This document shows positions 1-5,223 of a stretch of DNA of 5,223 bases, piece by piece. This DNA is from JAZDJJ01 sp043804035 (lineage in GTDB: Bacteria; Bacteroidota; Bacteroidia; Palsa-948). Below the pieces are notes generated by a model that did not search any database, was not told the DNA's origin, and saw nothing but the letters and a program-made list of their open reading frames with translations. A program made the position numbers and the translations under genes. The number at the start of each line of letters is the position of its first letter. The first letter of the stretch is position 1. Location of the stretch: assembly GCA_043804035.1 (NCBI GenBank), contig JAZDJJ010000101.1, positions 1-5,223 of the forward strand. Direction: 5' to 3'.

Positions 1-142
1 AGTTCTAAAAATACAAATAAACGTCATTGCGAAGGAGGAACGACTGAAGCAATCTGTTTTTTCATGTAGAAATAGAGATTGCTTCCTGCTTCGTGACTCG
101 CAGTCGCAATGACGAAACCAATTTTTGGAACCGCCCTTAAAA
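1..142. repeat. Outer inverted arms enclosing the palindrome, cut by the window start
   Basis: AGTTCTAAAAAT (1-12) is nearly the reverse complement of ATTTTTGGAACC (121-132), with one mismatch in the first 11 pairs. The arms flank the core palindrome at similar distances (9 and 6 bases). The right arm continues as GCCCTTAAAA to 142, so the left arm probably extends upstream of the window. This suggests either one larger palindromic element or a core inserted symmetrically within another repeat. The end motif recurs at 195-216, which supports it being a real repeat boundary. The true left end cannot be seen. Confidence 0.5.
22..114. repeat. Imperfect palindromic dispersed-repeat core with CGTCATTGCGA ends
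   Basis: The left end CGTCATTGCGA (22-32) is the exact reverse complement of TCGCAATGACG (104-114). An inner pair, GAAGCAATCT (46-55) and AGATTGCTTC (76-85), is also exact, leaving a 20-base AT-rich loop. The stretches between outer and inner pairs match only loosely. As RNA or single-stranded DNA this would fold into a long interrupted hairpin. From general knowledge, palindromes that start with CGTCATTGCGA and contain GAAGCAATCT are common dispersed non-coding repeats in several bacterial groups, including Bacteroidota. They are usually read as REP- or MITE-like elements moved in trans. No ORF lies inside it, so it is non-autonomous. Copy number in this genome cannot be seen from the window. 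Confidence 0.8.
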
Positions 143-194
143 AAAAGAAAATAGGAAATTTTGAAATAGATAAATGGTGTTTTATGAAAAATGT

Positions 195-216
195 ATTTTT
201 AGGACTGCCCTAAAAT
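195..216 (+). repeat. Second copy of the outer repeat end, with a small hairpin
   Basis: This 22-base stretch aligns with 121-142 without gaps, matching at about 18 of 22 positions; both contain ATTTTT, then a GRAC-like part, then GCCCT and an A-run. It also forms its own hairpin: TTTTAGG (197-203) pairs with CCTAAAA (209-215) around the loop ACTGC. It lies about 60 bases before the first gene. A solitary end of the upstream element is the best reading. A weak transcription terminator for a gene to the left is possible, but the stem is AT-rich and no T-run follows it. Confidence 0.4.
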
Positions 217-273
217 CATACTCTTATATTAACTCTTTGCAATAAAAAGCATCTCAACTTGATTTTAATATTT

Positions 274-993
274 ATGAAAAAGCGACTGATTATTTTTATA
301 GTTATTTTATTGGCAATCATAGTTGCTTTTATATTTTTATATCAAAATGGAATATTTTTTAAAAAAATAATTGGAAACAATGGAATTTCGGAAGGCGTAA
401 TTGAATACGACATTACTTATCCTAAATTAGATCCTAAGAATATGATGGTTTCAGGAATGCCTGATAAAGCATATCTCCGTTTCAAAAATGATAATATATT
501 AAATGATATGTCGGGTATGATGGGGCTGATATGTATCACTTACATTTCAAATTATACCGATAAATCTGTTACCCAAGCACTAAATCTTATTGGTAAAAAA
601 TATGCTTCAAATATTTCGCCAGATGAACTCAAGCAATCAAACGAATCATATATTGCTGAAATTACTGATGGAAAAAATACTCAAACCATTGCAGGATTTA
701 AATGCAAGGAATCTATTGCAAAACTAAAAAACGGAGAAAATGTACATGTGTATTCCACCGATGATATCATGATAAAAAATTCAAACTGGTCTAATCCGTA
801 TTACAAAATAAATGGAGTGCTGATGGATTTTCAAATAGAACGATATGGCATCACAATGCACCTTGTATGCAAACAAGTGCTTCAGCAAAAGATTGACGAT
901 AGTATTTTTAAAATATCTTCTGATTCATCTTACAAAAAAATCCCTTTCGCTAAATTAGAAGGCATTCTAAAGGAATTGAACCCTAGTTATTAA
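274..993 (+). CDS. Membrane-anchored or exported protein of unknown function, DUF4412/GLPGLI-like
   Basis: The product is 239 residues starting at ATG 274 (MKKRL). The frame is open five codons further to a TTG at 259, but the ATG followed at once by Lys-Lys-Arg gives a normal export signal, so it is preferred. Residues 4-23 are a single very hydrophobic segment, either an uncleaved signal anchor or a signal peptide with no clear cleavage site. The rest should lie in the periplasm or at the cell surface. It begins with an EGVIEY strand (40-45), carries IAGFKCKES (139-147) in the middle, and ends with a DSIFKIS stretch before a Lys-rich tail. The pattern 'G-x-I-x-Y' early, 'I-A-G-[FY]-K-C-K' in the middle and a 'F-x-I' ending recalls small beta-rich Bacteroidota proteins of the DUF4412 and GLPGLI types, whose function is unknown. 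The three cysteines show no lipobox. It is 184 bp from ftsK and probably a separate transcription unit. The gene is secure; the family is tentative. Confidence 0.85.
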   Translation: MKKRLIIFIVILLAIIVAFIFLYQNGIFFKKIIGNNGISEGVIEYDITYPKLDPKNMMVSGMPDKAYLRFKNDNILNDMSGMMGLICITYISNYTDKSVTQALNLIGKKYASNISPDELKQSNESYIAEITDGKNTQTIAGFKCKESIAKLKNGENVHVYSTDDIMIKNSNWSNPYYKINGVLMDFQIERYGITMHLVCKQVLQQKIDDSIFKISSDSSYKKIPFAKLEGILKELNPSY

Positions 994-1001
994 ATATCCA
1001 A

Positions 1002-1016
1002 TGTGGACAAGCCACA
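1002..1016. repeat. Short inverted repeat in the spacer before ftsK
   Basis: TGTGG (1002-1006) and CCACA (1012-1016) are exact reverse complements around a five-base loop, ACAAG. It starts nine bases after the stop codon of the first gene. No T-run follows, so it does not look like a standard intrinsic terminator. It may slow or protect the 3' end of that transcript, or be a fragment of a dispersed repeat. It is too short for confidence. Confidence 0.3.
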
Positions 1017-1040
1017 CAATCAAACAGGAAAACATAAATA

Positions 1041-1060
1041 CGAAATCCGAAATCCGAAAC
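1041..1060 (+). repeat. Heptamer tandem repeat, CGAAATC
   Basis: Two exact copies of CGAAATC (1041-1047, 1048-1054) are followed by a partial third, CGAAAC. It lies in the 184-bp spacer between the first gene and ftsK. The rest of that spacer (to 1177) is A-rich, low in complexity and without an ORF. Short period-7 repeats of this style are frequent between genes in Bacteroidota. No function can be assigned. Confidence 0.6.
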
Positions 1061-1177
1061 AAATTCAAATTACAAATTAAAAAAATAAAAATAAATAAAC
1101 GCAATAAATTCAACTCGTATTAAGTTTAATGAAAAAACGAATTTGAAAGTAAATGGGATAATCAAATATTTTTATTC

Positions 1178-3712
1178 ATGACCGAAAAAGAAGAAACCAT
1201 AATTGCTAATCAATTCAAGCGAACACGTCCGGATAGGAAGGATGATGAATTTACTGAATCAAAAGAAAAGAAACATGATGAAAAATTAAATGGAAAAGAA
1301 TTTACTAACGAAACAAATAGAGAAGATGATAATGTAAAGCGAAAAAAAAAAATTCCTAAACAAAAAACAAACTTCTTTCAACCCTTTATTAGTTTTTTAA
1401 AAAATAAAAGTTTGCATAATGTATTGGGATTATCATTACTGCTTGCATCCGTTTATATGTTGATTGCTTTTAGTTCTTTTTTGATAACATGGCAAACCGA
1501 TCAGGATAAAGTGATGGGTTCGTGGTATGAATTATTTTTTTCAGAGGATGATATTAACATAGATAACTGGCTCGGCAAATTTGGAGCGGTAATATCTCAC
1601 GTTTTTATTCATAATGGCTTTGGTATTACATCATTTATTTTTGTAGCACTTTCCTTTCTCGCAGGTTTTCGCATCCTATTTAATATTTCGCTTTTTCCCC
1701 TACGGAAATTTTTCAAACGTGCTTTCTTCATGATATTCTGGCTATCGGTATCCATCGGATTTGTTTTTCAAAGTAAATACTTTTTTCTTGGAGGAACATT
1801 TGGTTATCAAAGTAGTTTGTGGCTAAGCAGCGCGCTCGGAACAATAGGCACTGGATTTTTATTGGTGTTTATTTTTTTAGGATTCATAGCAATTTCGTTT
1901 AACTATTCATTTAATTGGATTAAGAATAAAAATAATAATAGTCAAATAGAATCGCTTGATGATCTTGAACAATTAGAAGACCTGCCAACAGAAAATATTG
2001 AGATAGAAACTTCTGCAAACGAAGAAAAAAAGACGGTTACATTTGAAATGGATTTGGAAAAAGAATCAGAAAAAAAATCAACTGATTCGGAAGATGGTGA
2101 TGTTCAATTTGTCGTTGAAAAAAGTAATCAGGAAATTATTAAGACCGAAGAAACAGAAGAAGACCTTTCTGTATTTGGCGAGTTTGATCCCACACTTGAA
2201 CTTTCGGATTATCAGCGACCGTCTATTGATTTACTTAAGGAATACGGAAATAGTGAAACTAATGTAAACGAGGCAGAATTAATTGCAAACAAAGATAGAA
2301 TCGTCAGCACTCTTCGCAACTTTGGAATTGAGATTACTAAAATCAAAGCAACTATTGGTCCCACAGTTACGCTTTATGAAATTATTCCTGCAGAAGGAGT
2401 CCGTATTTCTAAAATAAAAAATCTTGAGGATGATATTGCACTTTCTCTTGCTGCACTTGGCATCCGCATTATTGCTCCTATGCCTGGCAAAGGAACTATC
2501 GGTATTGAAGTGCCAAATCAAAATCCCGAAATTGTTTCTATGCGATCCGTCATTGCTTCAGAAAAATTTCAGAACACAAATTTTGAACTTCCATTTGGGT
2601 TAGGAAAAACAATTACCAACGAAACATATATTGCTGATTTGACAAAAATGCCTCATCTTTTAATTGCAGGTGCAACAGGACAAGGAAAATCGGTCGGATT
2701 AAATGCAATACTTACTTCCTTCCTCTACAAAAAACATCCTGCACAAGTAAAGTTTGTGCTTGTTGATCCGAAACGTGTTGAACTCACTCTCTTTAACAAA
2801 ATAGAGCGTCATTTTCTGGCTAAACTTCCAAACTCAGAGGATGCAATTATTACTGACACCACAAAAGTAATTCATACTTTGAAATCACTTTGTATGGAAA
2901 TGGATGACCGCCTTACACTCTTTAATCAGGCGGATGCAAAAAACATTAAAGAATACAATACCAAGTTTATTAATCGTAAACTGAATCCAAAAAAAGGACA
3001 TAAATATTTGCCTTACATCGTGGTGGTTGTAGATGAATTTGGCGATTTAATAGCAACATCAGGCAAGGAAGTGGAAATGCCACTCACGCGGCTGGCTGCA
3101 ATAGGAAGAGCACCGGGGATACATTTGATTATTGCTACTCAACGCCCTTCGGTTAATGTTGTTACAGGATTGATAAAAGCAAATTTTCCTGCAAGAATTG
3201 CATTTCGTGTGCAAGCAAAAGTTGATTCGCGTACTATCCTTGATGCAGGAGGCGCCGACCAATTAGTAGGAAAAGGCGATATGCTTTTCTCTATGGGTAG
3301 CGAACTGATTCGTTTGCAATGTCCTTTTGTAGATACACCTGAAGTGGAATCTATTACGGAGTTCATCGGCTCACAGCGTGGCTATCCCGAAACATTCAAA
3401 CTGCCGGAATATGTGGATGAAAATACAGATGAATTAGATAATTTGGATCCTGCAGAACGTGATGATTTTTTTGCAGACGCAGCACATATTGTTGTTACTC
3501 ATCAGCAGGGTTCGGCATCATTACTTCAACGTAAATTAAAACTTGGATACAATCGTGCAGGTCGTATTATTGACCAGTTGGAAGCCGCAGGAATCATTGG
3601 ACCTTTCAAAGGCAGCAAAGCAAGAGAAGTGCTTGTCAGTGATATTGTAACTCTGGAACAATTTTTGAATAAGAATATATCCGAAAATCAAAACGATAGT
3701 TCCAATGAATAA
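1178..3712 (+). CDS. ftsK: DNA translocase FtsK (FtsK/SpoIIIE family), full length
   Basis: This 844-residue protein is a septal, membrane-anchored, ATP-driven motor that pumps double-stranded DNA and, in the studied relatives, activates XerCD recombination at dif to resolve chromosome dimers at division. Residues 1-80 are a charged, Lys/Glu-rich cytoplasmic tail. About four membrane segments follow (roughly 82-104, 150-171, 182-200, 220-243), as in other FtsK proteins. Residues 255-340 form an acidic, low-complexity linker, much shorter than that of E. coli. The alpha domain opens near YQRPSIDLL (345-353). The beta motor has Walker A GATGQGKS (498-505, Lys504), Walker B VVVVDE (615-620, Asp619-Glu620) and ATQRPS (653-658). 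The C-terminal gamma winged helix begins near 762 and contains GYNRAGRIIDQLE, the DNA-reading helix region that senses polar guide sequences. No key residue is missing. The ATG at 1178 has no Shine-Dalgarno sequence, which is normal for this phylum. lolA follows after 31 bp and is probably co-transcribed. Confidence 0.97.
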   Translation: MTEKEETIIANQFKRTRPDRKDDEFTESKEKKHDEKLNGKEFTNETNREDDNVKRKKKIPKQKTNFFQPFISFLKNKSLHNVLGLSLLLASVYMLIAFSSFLITWQTDQDKVMGSWYELFFSEDDINIDNWLGKFGAVISHVFIHNGFGITSFIFVALSFLAGFRILFNISLFPLRKFFKRAFFMIFWLSVSIGFVFQSKYFFLGGTFGYQSSLWLSSALGTIGTGFLLVFIFLGFIAISFNYSFNWIKNKNNNSQIESLDDLEQLEDLPTENIEIETSANEEKKTVTFEMDLEKESEKKSTDSEDGDVQFVVEKSNQEIIKTEETEEDLSVFGEFDPTLELSDYQRPSIDLLKEYGNSETNVNEAELIANKDRIVSTLRNFGIEITKIKATIGPTVTLYEIIPAEGVRISKIKNLEDDIALSLAALGIRIIAPMPGKGTIGIEVPNQNPEIVSMRSVIASEKFQNTNFELPFGLGKTITNETYIADLTKMPHLLIAGATGQGKSVGLNAILTSFLYKKHPAQVKFVLVDPKRVELTLFNKIERHFLAKLPNSEDAIITDTTKVIHTLKSLCMEMDDRLTLFNQADAKNIKEYNTKFINRKLNPKKGHKYLPYIVVVVDEFGDLIATSGKEVEMPLTRLAAIGRAPGIHLIIATQRPSVNVVTGLIKANFPARIAFRVQAKVDSRTILDAGGADQLVGKGDMLFSMGSELIRLQCPFVDTPEVESITEFIGSQRGYPETFKLPEYVDENTDELDNLDPAERDDFFADAAHIVVTHQQGSASLLQRKLKLGYNRAGRIIDQLEAAGIIGPFKGSKAREVLVSDIVTLEQFLNKNISENQNDSSNE

Positions 3713-3743
3713 TCAATTAACTAAATCTAAATCAAATTGATAA

Positions 3744-4448
3744 ATGAAACACTTATCAAATTCCTTTTTCATTTGTTTAATTCTTTTGCAAACCGCAAAT
3801 TGCAAACTGCAAACTCTCTGGGCACAGATGCCCAAAGAAGTGATTGACGCAAAAGCAAAAAGTATTCTGGATGAAGTTGCAACGAAAACAAAATCTTTCA
3901 CTTCAATAAAAACGGAATTTACTACTGTGATGGAAAAACAAGTGAGTAATACCGAATCCAAAATTACGGAAACACAATCGGGCATACTTCAACTGAAAGG
4001 GAATAAATATAAATTAGAATTTAAAGGACAAATAATTTTTTGCGATAGTAAAACCCAATGGACTTATATAAAAGAATCAAACGAGGTGCAGATTAATAAT
4101 GCTCCTGATATTAAAGCAACCGACAACATCAACCCTGTAAATATTTTTACGTTGTATGAAAAGGGATATAAATACAAGTATGAAAAAGAGGATATTGTGA
4201 ATGGAGCAAAAGTGGATATCATAAATCTTTATCCACTTGATGCCGATAAAAAATCTTATCATACCATCAAACTCATTATTGATAAAGTGAAAAAGCAAAT
4301 CATTGCTGTAAAAATCTTAAACAAGAATGGAACATTTACAACTATTACAGTAAAAAATTTCACCACCAATTCTGAAATGGCAGATACAATATTCGTCTTT
4401 GATAAAACATTCTACAAAGGAGTAGAAGTGATTGACTTAAAAGATTGA
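3744..4448 (+). CDS. lolA: LolA-like outer-membrane lipoprotein carrier protein
   Basis: The product is 234 residues and secreted to the periplasm. LolA takes lipoproteins released from the inner membrane by the Lol ABC transporter and ferries them to the outer membrane inside a hydrophobic half-barrel. Residues 1-27 form a signal peptide: a short basic start, the hydrophobic core SFFICLILL (7-15), an unusual polar stretch, and LWA|Q as the likely cleavage site, giving Gln28 as the first mature residue. The mature part has the family layout: an N-terminal helix with KAKSILDEVATKTKSFTS (37-54), strands GILQLKGNKYKLEF (80-93), the IIFCDSKTQWTY strand (97-108), NPVNIFTLYEKGYKYKY (130-146), and IKLIIDK (175-181). 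These segments match the Bacteroidota branch of COG2834 by eye. Position 31 bp after ftsK, the gene I recall beside lolA in this phylum, supports the call. Residue 20 is a cysteine, but TANC is a poor lipobox, so a lipoprotein is unlikely. The 3' end lies only 38 bp from the hairpin array. Confidence 0.88.
   Translation: MKHLSNSFFICLILLQTANCKLQTLWAQMPKEVIDAKAKSILDEVATKTKSFTSIKTEFTTVMEKQVSNTESKITETQSGILQLKGNKYKLEFKGQIIFCDSKTQWTYIKESNEVQINNAPDIKATDNINPVNIFTLYEKGYKYKYEKEDIVNGAKVDIINLYPLDADKKSYHTIKLIIDKVKKQIIAVKILNKNGTFTTITVKNFTTNSEMADTIFVFDKTFYKGVEVIDLKD
3788..3815 (+). repeat. Four tandem heptamers inside the lolA signal-peptide codons
   Basis: Four contiguous heptamers run GCAAACC (3788-3794), GCAAATT (3795-3801), GCAAACT (3802-3808) and GCAAACT (3809-3815). 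They encode residues 15-24 (LQTANCKLQT) of LolA, between the hydrophobic core and the LWA|Q cleavage site. This explains why that part of the signal peptide is polar and unusually long. The array is 28 bases, so gain or loss of one unit would shift the reading frame. Heptamer repeats are more typical of the spacers between genes, as at 1041-1060. Confidence 0.7.
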
Positions 4449-4486
4449 TTGTTTTTTATTCTGAACTCATAAATCCTTTTTGATTT

Positions 4487-5142
4487 GTTCGTCATGGCGG
4501 ACTTGATCCGCCATCTCATTAGTTCGTCATAGCGAACTTGATCCGCCATCTCATTAGTTCGTCATAGCGGACTTTGACCCGCCATCATTAGTTCGTCATG
4601 GCGGGCTTTGACCCGCCATCATTAGTTCGTCATAGCGAACTTGACCCGCCATCTCATTAGTTCGTCATAGCGAACTTGACCCGCCATCCCATCAGTTCGT
4701 CATGGCGGGATTGACCCGCCACCTCATTAGTTCGTCATGGCGGGCTTGACCCGCCACCTCATTAGTTTGTCATGGCGGGCTTGACCCGCCACCTCATTAG
4801 TTTGTCATGGCGGACTTGACCCGCCATCTCATTAGTTCGTCATTGCGTTATTGACGCGCCATCCCCTCAGTTCGTCATGGCGGGCTTTGACCCGCCATCC
4901 CTCAGTTCGTCATGGCGGGCTTTGACCCGCCACCTCATTAGTTTGTCATGGCGGACTTGATCCGCCATCCCATCAGTTCGTCATGGCGGGATTGACCCGC
5001 CACCTCATTAGTTTGTCATGGCGGACTTGATCCGCCACCTCATTAGTTTGTCATGGCGGACTTGACCCGCCACCTCATTTGTTCGTCATGGCGGACTTGA
5101 CCCTACATCATTAGTTCGTCATGGCGGGCTTGACCTGCCATC
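4487..5142. repeat. Tandem array of 19 hairpin-bearing units of about 35 bp
   Basis: Units start at 4487, 4522, 4557, 4591, 4625, 4660, 4695, 4730, 4765, 4800, 4835, 4870, 4905, 4941, 4976, 5011, 5046, 5081 and 5114. Lengths are 33-36 bp, most often 35, and the last unit is cut after its hairpin. A typical unit is GTTCGTC, arm ATGGCGGG, loop CTTGA, arm CCCGCCAT, then linker CTCATTA. The pentamer GTCAT and the loop core TTGA are present in every unit. All units point the same way and touch each other, so there are no spacers and this is not CRISPR. Stops occur in every frame, because 35 is not a multiple of three. A unit has about 20 G or C in 35 bases, far above the genes beside it. The array begins 38 bp after lolA stops and could act as a transcript-end structure, a barrier, or a protein-binding array. 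The GTCAT-plus-hairpin design recalls REP-type elements, but these are normally single or paired, not 19 in a row. Function is unknown. Confidence 0.95.
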
Positions 5143-5159
5143 AATCAATTATCTCCTCT

Positions 5160-5183
5160 CGCCAAGACGCAAAGTCGCAAAGA
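5160..5183. repeat. Octamer tandem repeat, CGCAAAGA type
   Basis: Three contiguous octamers run CGCCAAGA (5160-5167), CGCAAAGT (5168-5175) and CGCAAAGA (5176-5183). They start 17 bases after the hairpin array ends. Strings of this kind (read on the other strand as TCTTTGCG repeats) are, from general knowledge, widespread between genes in Bacteroidota and some other phyla. The remaining bases to 5223 contain no gene that can be supported. Confidence 0.65.
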
Positions 5184-5223
5184 TCAGTATCTGAATTTCA
5201 TATCCTTATAGTTGAATAATCTC

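Noticed and set aside
184..213. Nine-codon ORF (MKNVFLGLP) before the first gene
   Set aside because: It overlaps the repeat end at 195-216 and is explained by that repeat. Nothing indicates that it is translated.
259..273. TTG start for the first gene (five extra residues)
   Set aside because: The ATG at 274 followed by Lys-Lys-Arg and a hydrophobic segment is a standard export signal. The extra residues would put MILIF ahead of the basic charges.
1121..1128. TAAGTTTA as a Bacteroidota -7 promoter box for ftsK
   Set aside because: It matches five of six fixed positions of TAnnTTTG, but there is no TTTG-like -33 box at the right distance and the region is low-complexity AT. A chance match is likely.
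3713..3985. 90-residue minus-strand ORF overlapping the start of lolA
   Set aside because: It is antisense to a recognisable gene and looks like no known protein. The same applies to the other ORFs shadowing ftsK and lolA.
4449..4486. Intrinsic terminator just after lolA
   Set aside because: A T-run occurs at 4452-4457, but there is no stable GC stem directly before it. The first array hairpin is not followed by a T-run.
4487..5142. CRISPR array
   Set aside because: The repeated units are contiguous and vary throughout. There are no unique spacers of regular length and no cas gene in the window.
4487..5142. Guide sequences (KOPS-like) or a dif site for the neighbouring FtsK
   Set aside because: The units all point the same way, which is suggestive, but they do not resemble the known guide octamer GGGNAGGG or a XerCD site with two 11-bp arms. 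Closeness to ftsK alone is not evidence.

Overview
The window looks like chromosomal DNA of a member of the Bacteroidota, probably an uncultured lineage. The genes are AT-rich and their starts lack Shine-Dalgarno sequences. The two recognisable genes, ftsK and lolA, lie in the order I know from Bacteroidota genomes. The lolA product ends its signal peptide in the A|Q style common in that phylum. This assignment is inference from gene content and style; no rRNA or other marker is present.

Layout: positions 1-273 are non-coding and hold a composite palindromic repeat (core 22-114, with outer arms partly cut off by the window start) plus a second copy of its outer end at 195-216. Positions 274-993 encode a 239-residue membrane-anchored or exported protein of unknown function, resembling DUF4412/GLPGLI-like beta-rich envelope proteins. 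A 184-bp spacer follows, with a short inverted repeat and a heptamer repeat. Positions 1178-3712 encode a full-length FtsK/SpoIIIE DNA translocase. After 31 bp comes lolA (3744-4448), a LolA-like periplasmic lipoprotein carrier, probably co-transcribed with ftsK. The link between them is envelope biogenesis and division: FtsK clears chromosomes at the septum and LolA supplies lipoproteins to the outer membrane.

From 4487 to 5142 there is no gene but a striking array of 19 contiguous units, mostly 35 bp. Each carries one short GC-rich hairpin with a TTGA loop, and the array is much richer in GC than the genes beside it. It has no spacers and is not CRISPR. Nearly all departures from perfect pairing read as A·C on the plus strand and therefore as G·T (G·U) wobbles on the minus strand. 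As a result 16 of 19 hairpins stay fully paired on the minus strand but only 5 of 19 on the plus strand. This is the most interesting observation here and hints that the folded form is minus-strand RNA or single-stranded DNA. An octamer repeat follows at 5160-5183, and the last 40 bases are unassigned.

The window is otherwise unusually rich in small repeats with periods of 7 or 8 bases. One of them, four heptamers, lies inside the signal-peptide codons of lolA.
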